Shown one piece after another: positions 12,716-25,300 of a stretch of DNA of 64,000 nucleotides. Within the stretch, counting starts at the first letter, position 1, and every line of letters begins with the position of its first letter. The translations under genes and the position numbers were made by a program. The notes under the pieces were generated by a model that was not told where the DNA came from, searched no databases, and was given only the letters and a program-made list of their open reading frames with translations. The stretch is from Glossina fuscipes. Its lineage: Eukaryota; Arthropoda; Insecta; Diptera; Glossinidae. Location: positions 937,309 to 1,001,308 of the forward strand of contig NW_023998422.1 in NCBI RefSeq assembly GCF_014805625.2, read 5' to 3'.

Positions 12716-13790
12716 ATCATTTAATTTTTCATAATTCCTTAAAATATTTTTTAATAGCTCTTAAATTTCGAAAGGAACAGATAATGTGTTAAGCTTAAAC
12801 GTTCGCTTCTTAAGTCGGCAGCATAGCCCATCCGCTACAGACACTTAATTCCTTTAACTTTTCCATGCTGAAAGTGAATAAAAAAAACTTGATATCTATC
12901 GAAAACTTCGCAACAATTGACGACCAATTTCGATTCGAAAATGTCTTTGCTATGAAAAATATCGGTTAACTAACGGTTTCTCTGGCACATACATTGCTTC
13001 AATATTAACTGTTAAAAATCATGTTCATCAAAGGTGCAGAGAGCAATCGTTTCGATTTAAGGCAATCGACGGTTTTCTTCTCTATTCTTGCATAGGCTTC
13101 TTCATAGCAGTTAGGAATCGAATCGTTTAATCGATGAATTTCTCAACTGCCTACTTAAGGCGTGAAATTACTCGTCTTAGGATCGCAATAAAAGTTTTGG
13201 GTTTTGCTCATTTTGAGCCTATAAAGGAATGTTTAATACCATTTTCACTTCCCTGAATAGTTTTAGAAAATGAAGAACCACAAAATCTTCATCTTTAACT
13301 ATTGAGTGGTTATGAAATGCTTGGGAATGAAATGAATTCCTTTAAAGATGTCCGCAAAACGTTCATTAATCAACGCAATGCTTCTTTGTATTGGTCAATC
13401 AATAAATCATCATCATTTTTAATTTATATGGACAAGTTATCGCTTCGAACCTTGTGAACGAAGAAACGTATAATAGATGGGCATAAACATATTATAATAA
13501 GAATTTCTATTACCGTTATATACGCATTTCATAAAACCATGCATATAATGCATGTTATATTAAAGGAGACAAGCAAATGTCACAGTAATGATGAGATGAG
13601 CTTAAATGACAGGAAAAGTTTTAAAAGATGTGCTTTCATTAAATCTGCAATAATTTCTCAGTCTGTCGTTAGTGTCATAACTATAACTTGTGAAAAGGCA
13701 CTCCTAAGGTTAGTAAACGTATGTAAGCGAATCCTTTACCTGACGACTAACAGTTCAAAGGGTTAGACAACAATTAAGTTTGCGAGTTGA
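12716..13790. other. intergenic DNA, no gene recognised
   Basis: A 75-codon frame at 13539-13766 (+) has no motif. Nothing else is nameable. Confidence 0.35.
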
Positions 13791-13794
13791 TATA

Positions 13795-13935
13795 CAAGAA
13801 TCAAAATCTTCTTATGTTCATCATCAAATCTTCTTATGTTTGCTGATATACGAGAGTCAAATTCCTCTTATGCTCATCCTCAAATCTTCTTATGTGTGCT
13901 GATGTACGAGTCAAATTCTTCTTATGTTCATCATT
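13795..13935 (+). repeat. short tandem repeat, ~60 bp unit, about 2.5 copies
   Basis: The unit contains CAAATCTTCTTATG and GCTGATATACGAGAGTCAAA; both recur three times with small changes. It is non-coding. Confidence 0.75.
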
Positions 13936-13995
13936 TGATTGTAATACATTGAACTATCATCCAAAAATTATAAAGTATAGGGAAAATAGATATAT

Positions 13996-14018
13996 AGAGA
14001 GAGAGAGAGAGAGAGAGA
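13996..14018. repeat. (GA)n microsatellite
   Basis: An uninterrupted run of GA dinucleotides. A 25-nt poly-T tract follows at 14108-14132. Confidence 0.9.
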
Positions 14019-14132
14019 TAGGTTTTATTAGAAGCACTAAAGAACAAAATAATCGAAAATTTTATTAGATGACCCGAGGTCGATATGATATCACCTCATT
14101 TCCTAAATTTTTTTTTTTTTTTTTTTTTTTTT

Positions 14133-15589
14133 GCTTACAGCTCTTAAGATGCATTTTAAAGTGAATATTGTGTTTTGAATTTATTTTCTATTCAGGTTTC
14201 ATGGCCATTATTGGTGGGAAGGAGGACCGAAAACTATCTTCTTTAAGCATGCATAAGCATTTTCTAACATATTGTCTGCCTATTCTTCTCTATTCTTTTT
14301 CCTCTTTCGATGACACCGTAAAGATTGGCGTCAGTTTTGCTTAAGTTTCATGAGATATAGATATGCCTTCTACCTCCGCCCATGGTTGACAATTCAAAAT
14401 GAAGCAAGCACACGCTTTGCACATTTTTTTAAACGTTTAAGTAAAATTGCTATGACTTTTCCGCCATTTGCTTCCTTTGTTTTTGCATTTGTTAATACGG
14501 CAGACATAGAAAGATATCGTATTTCGAAAAAACTTTACCGATCAATAAAAATAGCTTGAAAAAAAAAAAAAATCATTTATAAATTTGTTTCTAAATGGCT
14601 TAGTGAATTTAAGTTCATGTGCACCGGAATGTGTTAGTTTGCAGTTGAACTATTAATGCTTACAAACGTCATAAATTCGTCCACCTTGTGTTTTTGAAAA
14701 AAAAAAGGAATGCAGTTGTCATTGCCTAGATACGAACAGAGCTAGGCACAAGAGTTTTATTTAAAGACTTAGGTATATGTTAAGCAGACAAAAGATTAAT
14801 AAGAATAAGGAAATAATTTCGTAGCGCGCTTTCTCTGTTAGCACCTACGATTTGACATATTCCAGAGATGCAATATATATTTCTTGAGTTAAAGACTTAA
14901 TTATTGACCGGATATTCAAGATTCCATCACATCCTGTGCAATGCACAAAGAGTTAATGAAGGGGGAAGTACGGTTAGTGCTAAGGTGTTTGCTTCTCGAG
15001 CGAGTCCGCAGATTATCTGAATACTCAAAATATTGATTTGACGATATGCCCATCAGGATTAACCCGCATTTACTAATTTTAATGAAAAGAGAATCTAAAC
15101 CAATCGTTAATTGCTCAAATCAAGTTTAAAAGCGAATAAGAAAGTTATAGCCGACGGTGGCCGATTCCCGCATACTTACCCCTATGCTTTTTGCATTCCG
15201 CTCTCCAAGTTTTTGTGTTTGATACCCATATCGCTGGTCTTATTAAGAAAAAAGTAATCGCGGTGTCCATCATATTCATTTTAGAATCAACCCATTCTTA
15301 AGCAGACAATACATCTTCATTTGAGGAGTGCACCAAATATTCTGCCTTCTCTGCCTTATGATAACTAAGCTAAATAAAATGAAAAAAAATTAGATTTACT
15401 TATCTGTAACCTTGTGTGGACATGGCCAACTTCTTCCATTTTCATACGTAGAGAGCAGAGTGTTTCGTAAGGTAAATGTGGAAAATTTTAGCGTTCTAAC
15501 TTTAATAATTTCCAAGTAACGAGCAAACGAGTTGCCAGTTTCCACTCCACTGCTGGCTTCTGCTTTTCCCTATTTGACCCATTTTCAAT
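14133..15589. other. intergenic DNA, no gene recognised
   Basis: The frame 14350-14559 (+), 69 codons, has no recognised motif and ends at an A-rich run. No RNA gene or repeat could be named. Confidence 0.35.
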
Positions 15590-15838
15590 ACCAACCTGCG
15601 TGCAGAAGCTTCCAATATTGCTCCCAAATTTGAAGTCAATATATTCATTTATGCAAGCAGAAGAGTGTTAACAACACACACCATACAGACGGACGGACAT
15701 GGCTAAATCAGTTCCAGAATTTCACGCTGATCGAGAATATATATATTTTATAGGGTCTCTAAAGCTTCCTTTTGAGTGTTACATACCTTATGGAAAAAAA
15801 AAAGAAGGGTTTTACCCCATCTTACAGTAGTGGGTGTG
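15590..15838 (-). repeat. family B fragment (inverted)
   Basis: Contains GACCCATTTTCAATACCAAC, CAAATTTGAAGTCAATA, ACAGACGGACGGACATGG and GATCGAGAATATATATA, all in the order expected of the inverted head half of family B. It ends at CCCATCTTACAGTAG, near the family head. Confidence 0.7.
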
Positions 15839-16268
15839 ATAAACAAAGTCCGATAGTAACTGAACAGTCTTTAACAACTTAAGAATTTTAAAACTTACGC
15901 ACATGCCTAAATCGATTCAAAAAAAGTTCCAAATCACTTAGTATAATAAGAAATGTGTCTATTTAAGTCATACCAGCTGTTACATACATCCACATGACCT
16001 TAATATACTCTCATTGTAACTGTTGTAGTGTAATGACCACAACTGGTGCAAGCCATAAGGACAAAAATAGAACACGATCTTAGAAGTTAGATTGAACCTC
16101 TTTAGAATTAATGTCACACGGACACACATAAGCTAACACATCATTCTTCATTTCCCAGGGCTTCAGTAACAAAGTGTTCACATTATTTTTACGAAAGTGT
16201 CAACGTTCAACTGTAAACATTTATCGATTTCAAACGATGACGTTGGATAAAATAGACACTGAAAAGAA

Positions 16269-17002
16269 GTGATTACTAATTCTCAAAACTCGAAAATTCA
16301 ATTTGCAAATGCAGACCGCATGCTGAAAATGCCAAAGAGAAAATTAATCACTATTTTGCATGAAAATTTGTACATGAGATGCGTACCGCATCCAACTGAG
16401 ATGTCCTATATAGTAAAGAATGTAAAGGAAAATGAGAGCTTGCGTGAGCAGGGAGAGGATGTGGTTAAAATGACAAATACCAGTAATGATGAAATGATGT
16501 TACAATTGAAAAGATCCCACAAAGAAGATCCGATGGTGTGTAAAGACCTCTATCTTTACTTACAAGAATTGAGCTGCACGATAAGGGAAAGCCTGTCGTC
16601 ATCAAGGACCAAAATTACGTGACGGACGGAGCAGAAGTAAATGCAACTATAATGTAGACTCTTCATCTCGGGTGCATAGAATAGATTAAAATGCTATTAA
16701 CGACCCAAAGCTATCCGTTGCAGGCATGAAAATGGCGCTTGTGAAACTGCCTAGCAAAGTGGCTGCGGACTTACTACAGAAGACAAGGACAAAAATTGGG
16801 CAGACGATCCATAGAGAATGCGTCTGTTAGAAGTTTCAAATATCTTGAATTTGGGCATATAGCGAGAGTCTGCAAAAGCAAAATCGCCAGGAAATGTTTT
16901 CTAACTTGCAATAAACCGGGACATAAAGCTAAGGGGTGCAAAAGTGACCCAGAATGTGCCATCTGCGATGAACGATTGCCAAAAAAAAAAGCCACTCTAT
17001 AA
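16269..17002 (+). mobile_element. R1-like non-LTR retrotransposon ORF1 (gag) relic
   Basis: Two open stretches (16269-16622 and 16796-17002) and the interval between them, read with shifts, form a decayed ORF1. It has a MLQLKRSH...KDL segment, then ALVKLPSKVAADLLQ (16734-16785), then a Cys-rich tail at 16825-16975 with FGHIARVC, CNKPGHKAKGC and PECAIC. These correspond to the zinc-knuckle (CCHC) array that ends ORF1 of R1/TRAS/LOA-type elements, with some Cys lost. ORF1 proteins bind element RNA. No endonuclease or RT ORF follows. It is a pseudogene copy, not a host gene. Confidence 0.7.
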
Positions 17003-17338
17003 GCCTCGTCCCACATATCAAATAATATATCGTTATTATCTTTGTTTTCAGATATATGATGCCATTGTTGTAATTAATGTTATATTATTATCAATAACCG
17101 TTATTAACATTTAAATGTTTCGAAAAATAAATTCGTGAATTTATATCTTTAAATATTCATTTTAGCTTTTGGTTGTTCAAACAATAAACATAACATGTTA
17201 CAGTCATTTATTCGCCATAACGAGACCTTCACAAAAAACAGAGAGAGAACAGTAACATTAAACACAATGCGAAGAATACTGAGCGTAACATAAGTGCAGA
17301 GTTGACTCTTAACTCCATCGATCTGTTATATAACAAAA

Positions 17339-17535
17339 TTGCCACCACATCGGTTAAACTTTCACCATTGTCCCGATGCATGGTTTATTCACATTCCTAG
17401 TAAGCAAGTAACATACGAAAATAAAATTACTTCAATGTCACAACAAGTAATCACATTGGTCCTAGACGTTATTCAAAGTCCTCCAATTAATAATAGATAT
17501 CAATTTTTAAAACACCAGCTCATTGAAAGCTTTTC
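17339..17535 (+). mobile_element. gypsy-like gag (capsid) fragment
   Basis: The first ~65 codons of the frame at 17339-17644 contain PDAWFIHI, QQVITLVLDVIQSPP and NRYQFLKHQLIESFSL. This is the order seen in the capsid-like region of Ty3/gypsy gag proteins (D.WF...E.QF, then V...V.D.I..PP....Y..LK..LI). From 17541 the frame continues into an inverted family A tail, so the gag was cut by, or ends at, that repeat. No protease or RT found. Confidence 0.55.
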
Positions 17536-17540
17536 TTTAA

Positions 17541-18245
17541 CAAAAGCAAGTAAGGACATTACAGTCGGGCAAGACCGACGATTAAATGCTCTAAAAATTT
17601 GTTTAACAATTCTTATTTTTATTGTAGAACGCAAACTAATATAGTACAACTTTAATCCCTACAAAAATAGGTGCAGATGGTTCCACATTTTGTAGACTTC
17701 ATTTTTGAATTGTGGGTCAATTTTCATCAGCACGTATTAAAATTTAGACTTTGATGAATTTTCGTAAAAATCCCTATTAGGGTAACATACAAAAAATAGG
17801 CCGATATCTTTCAAAATGGGTACAGTTGATCTTTTTATGTTAAATTACTATTATGACATAATTTTCACCATGAAGCACTGAAAGTTAAACCTCTTTGTCG
17901 TCTGAACATCCGTTTTCGTTTTATGAGAGGGTTCAAAAATTGCCCCAACCGATCCAAAGTTTTCCTATCCAATTTAGAATGCCGAAATACTAGTACTTAA
18001 TCACTTTTGCCGAGAAATTGGGAAAATTGTAGTTTTTATTATATAACGACTTTTCAGAATAATCCATTATATGGGGAAAAAGTGGGGCGATCTGAACCAT
18101 TTACAATAGCGTTCGTTCTTGGGTCAAAACACGTCATTGTACTAAATTTCATCAAAATATCTCAAAAATTGCGACCTATAGCGTGAAGCAAAATTACATG
18201 GACAGACAACAGACGAACAGACCGGCTTAGATCAATTCGTACAGT
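17541..18245 (-). repeat. dispersed repeat family A, copy 3 (inverted)
   Basis: Begins with the inverted tail (AAGTAAGGACATTACAGTC, then GGGCAAGACCGAC) and runs back to the head. It contains the complement of TAAGTAATAGTATTTCGACA near 17985 and GACAGACAACAGACGAACAG near the head. Confidence 0.75.
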
Positions 18246-18640
18246 ACAGTAATAATAATTTAACATAAAAAAATTAATTGTACCAAATCTGGACCATCTT
18301 GGCTTATTTTTTGTATCCTCTCCTAGTAAGGATTTTTACGAAAATTGATCCTTTGCGGAGTAGAAAAGTCTAAGTTTTAATGTGTGGTGTGATGAAAATT
18401 GACCCATAATAGTAATTTCACAAAAAACTGAACTCTACAAAATTGTCATCCTGCCCTATGTAAGCAAGAAACATGTAGTGCAGTAAATTGCTTTTTTGGA
18501 CCTTTTTGAAAAATATGCCTTTACATAGAAAGTAGATATAATTTTTGTGTTCTATAATAAAAATAAGAATTGTGTTAGACAATGTGGTGTAGAGTATTTA
18601 ATGGTCGGTCTTGCCCGACTATATTGTTCTTACTTGTTTT
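18246..18640 (+). repeat. family A tail half, copy 4 (direct), facing away from copy 3
   Basis: Ends with TTTAATGGTCGGTCTTGCCC, then GACTATATTGTTCTTACTTG, the direct-orientation family A tail. Together with copy 3 it makes a ~1.1 kb unit with ~50 bp inverted ends. Confidence 0.7.
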
Positions 18641-19384
18641 ATTTTTGGCGACTGTGACGATTCACAAAGCTTACTCGTCAAAGTGACGACTTTCAGTAAA
18701 AATAGTTACATAGTTACAAAACATCCGTTAATCCACTGTTAAGCTACAGAAAGTTTGAACTTATTTCATGATAATCAAACTAATTAGTTTGCTAGTGGTA
18801 TGCTCTGTCTGTACTGTTGTAGGTTGTAAGTAAGATAATCTATGTAGTAAGTACGTTTAATGATGAGAATAATTAAAGAAAATAATACAAAAGATTTTCA
18901 TCAGATTGAGCATTTCGCAAGACGAACTTTATAGTATATAATTGAATTTCATTTTGAAATTTTCCATCGACATCATTTCAATTCTTTTCTTCTTCCTGTA
19001 AAGCTGTGGTAATTAAACAAAAAAGTTTGTTCTCTCTTTTGTCTTACATACAGTAATGCTATGCAATTCAATTAATATAAATTGAAAAATAATTATTCCA
19101 AAAAATTGCAACAATCCAAAGGAAATGGAAAGGAAATATCACAAAGTAGAAAGCATTTATACTAAACAAAACAAAATTTAAAGAAAATGTAATAAGAATA
19201 CGAGAATTGAAAAGTAACCGCATATCGTATCAAAACCAAAAAGAAGGGAAAACTGCATAGAAAGCGGAAACAGCAATTTTTCATAAACATAAATATAAAG
19301 TTGATGTAAAACGGACGCATAGGTAGACCGGCAGTTAGTGCTAAGTAAAAGTTATGTGACTTTTACCGGAAACATTTACTGAAA
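18641..19384. other. probable promoter and 5' UTR region of the CCHamide receptor gene
   Basis: Unique, AT-rich sequence without repeats. No TATA box or initiator could be fixed. The coding start is at 19385. Confidence 0.3.
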
Positions 19385-22300
19385 ATGTTTCCGTTGACGT
19401 TCCTTTTGCAATTTATCAATAACTTGCCGGCCAACGCCTCATCGAGCATGATATATAACATCTCAATGGAAACGAATTGCACACAGTTAGAAGGTAATAA
19501 AGCTCACTTCGTAAATGAGGAGGAATGCGATTCGGTTTATACGCCACCTTCGCAACGTTCCGAAACCTACGTGATAGCTGTAATATTTATATTGATTATA
19601 ATAGTGGGCGTTCTCGGTAATGGTACGCTTATTATAATATTCTTTAGACATCGTTCTATGCGAAACGTACCGAACACGTAAGTAGTCGGACGCTATTATC
19701 GCATCATGGATGCCTTTGTAATTTATATTAATTTTATATTTAGCTATATTTTATCATTGGCTATAGCCGATCTTTTGGTAATTGTTGTTTGCGTACCTTT
19801 GGCTACCACCGTCTACACATACGAGACATGGTCCTTTGGACGAACCCTATGCCAGGTTACCGAATTTTTCAAAGATGTTTCAATAGGTGTATCGGTATTT
19901 ACTCTTACCGCCTTGTCCGGGGAACGATATTGCGCTGTAGTCAATCCGCTGCGTAAATTACAGGTTTTATGTACAAGTCAACCGCTAAAACCGATGATTA
20001 ATCGATAGTCCTTCTTACACTAATTCACAGACTAAGCCATTGACCGTAATGACAGCGGTTATGATTTGGATATTGAGCATTCTGTGTGCTACGCCGCCGC
20101 TAATAGTAAGCGATTTGCAAGTCTACGAAATTCAACCCAACCTAAGCATATACGTTTGTTCGCCTTTTGGTAGTGAACGTGAAAATCTAGAAATTTACAC
20201 CAGGTAAGAACAAAAATTTTTTTAAGTTTTTTCGTTTTTTTTTTATGATTTTTTAAACTTAATGAGCGCTTATACTATCTTCTAAATAGAGATACTTGAC
20301 AATAAATTGCTATAGAAATCCGTTGTAAACACAACACCGTTGAATTGGCGGGGATCGTAAAAGGTGTTGTTTTCACGAATTTTTTGACAGGGGATTAAAT
20401 AATACCATGACGTCTTCACACATAGATTCATTATGCTTTCACCAGGTTATTATGGCCAATCGCTTCTTGACTGCATAGCTCATAAACATAACCTCTATGA
20501 ATATCATTTCAATAAGCTAGACCGCCCCACGGCGTCGACGGCTAACCAGAGAACCACTACTCGAAAGTTGAATTTCGATTTGGTGGTGACTTGTGCTGGA
20601 TTTCAGTCTAATTAGCAGTTAGCGCTTTTTCCAATGAATAATCCCATTGATCGCCATTTTCTTCCACAATCCACTGAACATCATCATATGTTCTTCTTTT
20701 TTGTTCATCAAACAGTCACTTAGTTGAACACCCAGTTAAGGATCTTTTAGAGTAACATTTATAAGCTCACCGAGATCGTTCAAATAGCAATATTTTTGTC
20801 AAAGATTCATCTATAAAAAGTAACTTGATTTTAGACTAGAGGCAAAATCAGTGGAAAGCAACCGAAGTTAAATCATACATGCATGGCGCTTAGTGAATTT
20901 ATAAAGCAAAAACAAAGACTTGTTTGCCCATAACTCTTAAGTCAACCTTCACTTAAGCGACTCATAAGATTCAAACAATCTTCCTTTTTGACAATGTAAT
21001 GCCACCACACAACAGCAATCGAGGCAAATTTAGTCTTGCTTCACCACATTTTATAGGTTAAAGACGACCAATAACTCAAACAATCTTCTTTTTGGACAGT
21101 TTAGTGCGACCGTCAGTTAAAATCTACCCAACAACGGCAATCGAAGAGAATTTATTCCCCCCTCTTTTTGTTCACAAAAATAATGCACCATATTTTATAG
21201 GTTAAAGACGACCAATAACACAATCATAATTACTGCTGAATAGTCACTTGTCGGCGCAATACAAACTGTGATTTTCTCCTCTTGTCCTTACTTTCAGATT
21301 TATGGTTGTGACGAAAGCAATTATATATTATTTGCTGCCATTGCTTATCATTGGTACTCTTTATTTGCTGATGGCGAAACGTTTGCATATGAGCACACGT
21401 GAACTACCCGGCGAAACGTTAACCACACAATCTCGCTCACAAATGCGTTCTCGACGCTATCTGGCAAGAATGGTGATTTGGTTTGTTATAGGTATGTAAA
21501 TATTGTTCGCAATACTGATGTAAACAAGTGAAAGATTAACTAATTGACTGCGAATTTGAATGACTTTGATAGACGTAGACGTGATTATTAGATGACACAA
21601 CTTATATTTGTTAACGGTTAGTTAACTGTTAGAGTGTTTAAATCATTTTTAGAATTTAGAATCCGAAATTTCGCCTTGTACCTGCGAGGAATAGTGACTA
21701 TTTTAATAACTTAATTATTTATTAACACACCTTTGGTAAAATAATTTATTTATAGAAAAAAAAATTTCTTTTTAAAGATTTAAAAATTTCGAGTAAGTTG
21801 AGAAGGTCACAATGTATTTTAAACAGAAGCCAGAACATTATAGACCATTTGACACCCTACTCCATTTCGCCTAGTATAGCTACTTATCATGAAGGGCTGC
21901 CTATTGGAGCATGACCAAAACATCCCATGGCGTGATCCCAATTTAGCAAGCTTAACTTACTTCCCAGAATTTTTACTACTTTAGAGATTTCGTCATAAAA
22001 AAACTAAAAATTAGATTATCCCTTCATATAAGAGCTTGCTCTTCACGATAATTCTTATATATATTGGAGTCCAATAAATGGACCCAAGTGCTACAAATTC
22101 CCTATCGCCAATTTTTTTGCTAAGTTAATACTATAGACCTATTCTGATCATAAAATGTAAAGATTAAAACTTTTTTTGAAGTGCTTAATGTTCATGAGAA
22201 TAACTTATAAGAAATGGGGTCCAACAAATAGACCCATGCGGTTCAAATTGGTTCCACTTATTTGTTAAATAAAATTACTATCGTGAACAAGTTTTCATCA

Positions 22301-25300
22301 CAAACACGTTACCAATTAGGCATAAAAGTGATTTTTTATGTCCTGAAAGGTGATATCCAAAAAATAGCCCTACGTGGTCTAAATTCGTTAAGATTGATAT
22401 CCTTATCAATTTTGTATTTTGAACGAATGTTCATCATGAAATACTGAAATTTAGATATTCTTGCCACAAAAAGATTCCATTTTCGTAGGACCGATTACCT
22501 TTGAAGGGATTGCAAAAAATCGTCACATTCGGTCCGAATTTTCCTCACTAATATAGAGTGCTAAAATACTATTACTTAGAGGTTTATCCCGAGGAATTTT
22601 AAAATATGCAAAGTATTTTTTATACCATGACTTTTCGAAATTTTCGATAGCTTTCGTCCTTGGGTGAGAGGACGTTACTGTACCAAGCAAGTTTCAACAA
22701 AATATTTCAAAAACTGCAACCTGTAGAATGAACAGAAGAATACATGGACTAAAGTCAGACGGACAGACAAACTAATTCTGAACCGATCGGTATGATGAAA
22801 ATTGGGTCTAGTTTAAGCCCATTCTCGATGTTACATATGTCCACACAAACTTAATACATACGGCATGTGTTATTGGTAAATCATCAGGTCATAGGTATAC
22901 TTTTTATATAAAAGATTTATTTTATTATTAACTTTTTAATAAAAAACCTCTTTACCTCTTTTATATTGTATATCTTGTTATAGTGTTTTTCATTTGTTTC
23001 TTTCCTTATCATTTATTCGAGTTGTGGTTCTATTTTAATCCCACGGCAACGGACGATTTTGACGACTTTTGGCATATTGTCAGAATAACAGGATTTTGTA
23101 CATCGTAAGTATTAAAGAACATTTAAAATGCTTTACCACGTTCGGCGAACATTATCCAAAGTTAACAATTTAATGAACATTTTTTCATGCAAACAATTGC
23201 TTGCCGAAAAAAGTCCGATGAGGCCGAGGATGACAAAAGCTATGCTCCAAATTTAGTTAGCTTAACTAATTACTTGTCAAAAACGTATTCTTTACCTATT
23301 TGCGTCATTAATTAGTACTGGAATAGAACTGGAACTACTTCTCTAAAGAGTTGCTTTTCCTAAATATCTTTACATGAGAGAAATTTCTAAACTAAATATT
23401 AATTTAATGGGACCGGTTGTCCTTTAAGAGCCATTCACTCCTTACCGATTTTTGAATAATCATTGCCCAGTAGAAGCTCTTCTTCACATTGCGGCTGACT
23501 TTCGTAAAGTAATTTTTTTTGAAAAACTCATTATTCATCATCTTCTACGTGCAAGAACACGTGATCTTCTTACCGCATAAAGCTTTTATTATACCCGTCA
23601 CCGAAGAATGGGGGTATTTTCATTTTCAGTCAGTACGTTTACAAGGTCCACAAGGAAACATCAGAGACCCCGCAAGGCATACATACATCAAATTCTAAAT
23701 CGATTTAAGCAGTTCCGTCTGCCTGCCTGTGTGGGCATCCGCCTATGTAACGTCTGCTTTAGAAATTGTCCTTGCCGCAAAAATCAAGCTATCAACTTCA
23801 AGTTCCACAGAAACATTTAAAGTTCTTACAGCTTGGTGTTGAAAATGGGCCAAATCCGTCGAAGAGGACCTCCACAGTACCATGTTAATTGGAAACATCT
23901 TTTTCAAAAGGAATGAAAAATTGTTTTTTTACTCATTAATTCAAACTTGAACACATTTTCTATGGCTGATGTTGTACGGCCTATACAAAAAATTGACCAC
24001 GTCTATGTCATATTATAGTGCATCAAAATTTGAATTTTTTTTTTTCAATGCCTTTATACGTCGTACAACCAAGCTTCAACAACCCTATAAAGTATATAAA
24101 TTCTTGTCCAGTTTCAAAATTTGGAATACTCCTGAGTATGTTCGTCTCTTCGTTTATCCACTTGTCTATCTGCGCAGCTGTGTAATGTCTGTGGTGACGA
24201 TTGTACCGTTAGCGAAAAATAAAGGTATTTATTATTTACAAATTTTCAAAAAAAATTTGGAAATAACTTAAACTTTTCCAAAAACACATCTATAACGCCC
24301 ACACGCCTTCTATTTTGAAAATAGAAAAAATCAGCCGCGCCCTCTCAATATCGTAGAGCATAAAGATTTAGTTCTTCTGGTTTTTTTGTTTTTTTCCGGA
24401 GATCGATATAAAAGCCTGTTTTTGTAAGAAGCTTTACGCAGGAGCGATATTAAAATGCAACCATATTCCCCCGAAATATTCCAGATTTATTGAAAAGACC
24501 AGAATACAATTTTCCACTAGTTTTTACATTTTTAAAATTGGACGTTAATTAGAACCTAGTACATACGATGGCGCAAGTGATACAGAAGGATATAAAAAGT
24601 CTAGACAACAACCAGAAAGTAAAAAACTGAGTTAAGCGAGTCGATGAGCATAAGAGAAAAAGTCAAATAGTTTGATCACATCACTGATCTGGCGAAAGAT
24701 TAAATTTTTAGTAAATAACTAAAGTGTATACAGGGGACTCTCTAGAGGAACTCCCATAATGGACACAAAATTATTAAAAACAATTTAACCCTGATAACGG
24801 TTAACTCAATTTTTGCTTTCTTCACAGAAAGAACTGTATTTTCTAAATCATTCTACATAGCGACCTAACGGCCCTTATCTGTCAGCATTTGCTTGCCATC
24901 CCGCAACACTTTTCAAATACATGTCGCTAGCGGAGAGTTTTCCGTGGCCGAAAATGAAGAATTCACCCACCATAAGCAGTGCTGCTAGCTAAGCCCTCTC
25001 TTCGCCTCTCCTCACATTTAACGGCTAAGTAAACAATCATTAAAAACGTAAAGCTCTTTAAAATAAAAATTTTCTTACTCTTTGAAGACCAAGTAGATGA
25101 AATGAAATGAAATGAAATGAAATAGTTTTTGTGTAAAGATCGTGCAACTACCCTTCGATAAACATTATATTTTTAGTTCAAAAAAAATTGATGCATTGCT
25201 GATTGTTGCGACTGTCAGCACTGGTTACACATCCTGTTAAGTTATTAAAATGCAAGCAATTTACTGATTTTTGCAAAGCGAATCGAGACTCTACTGTGAC

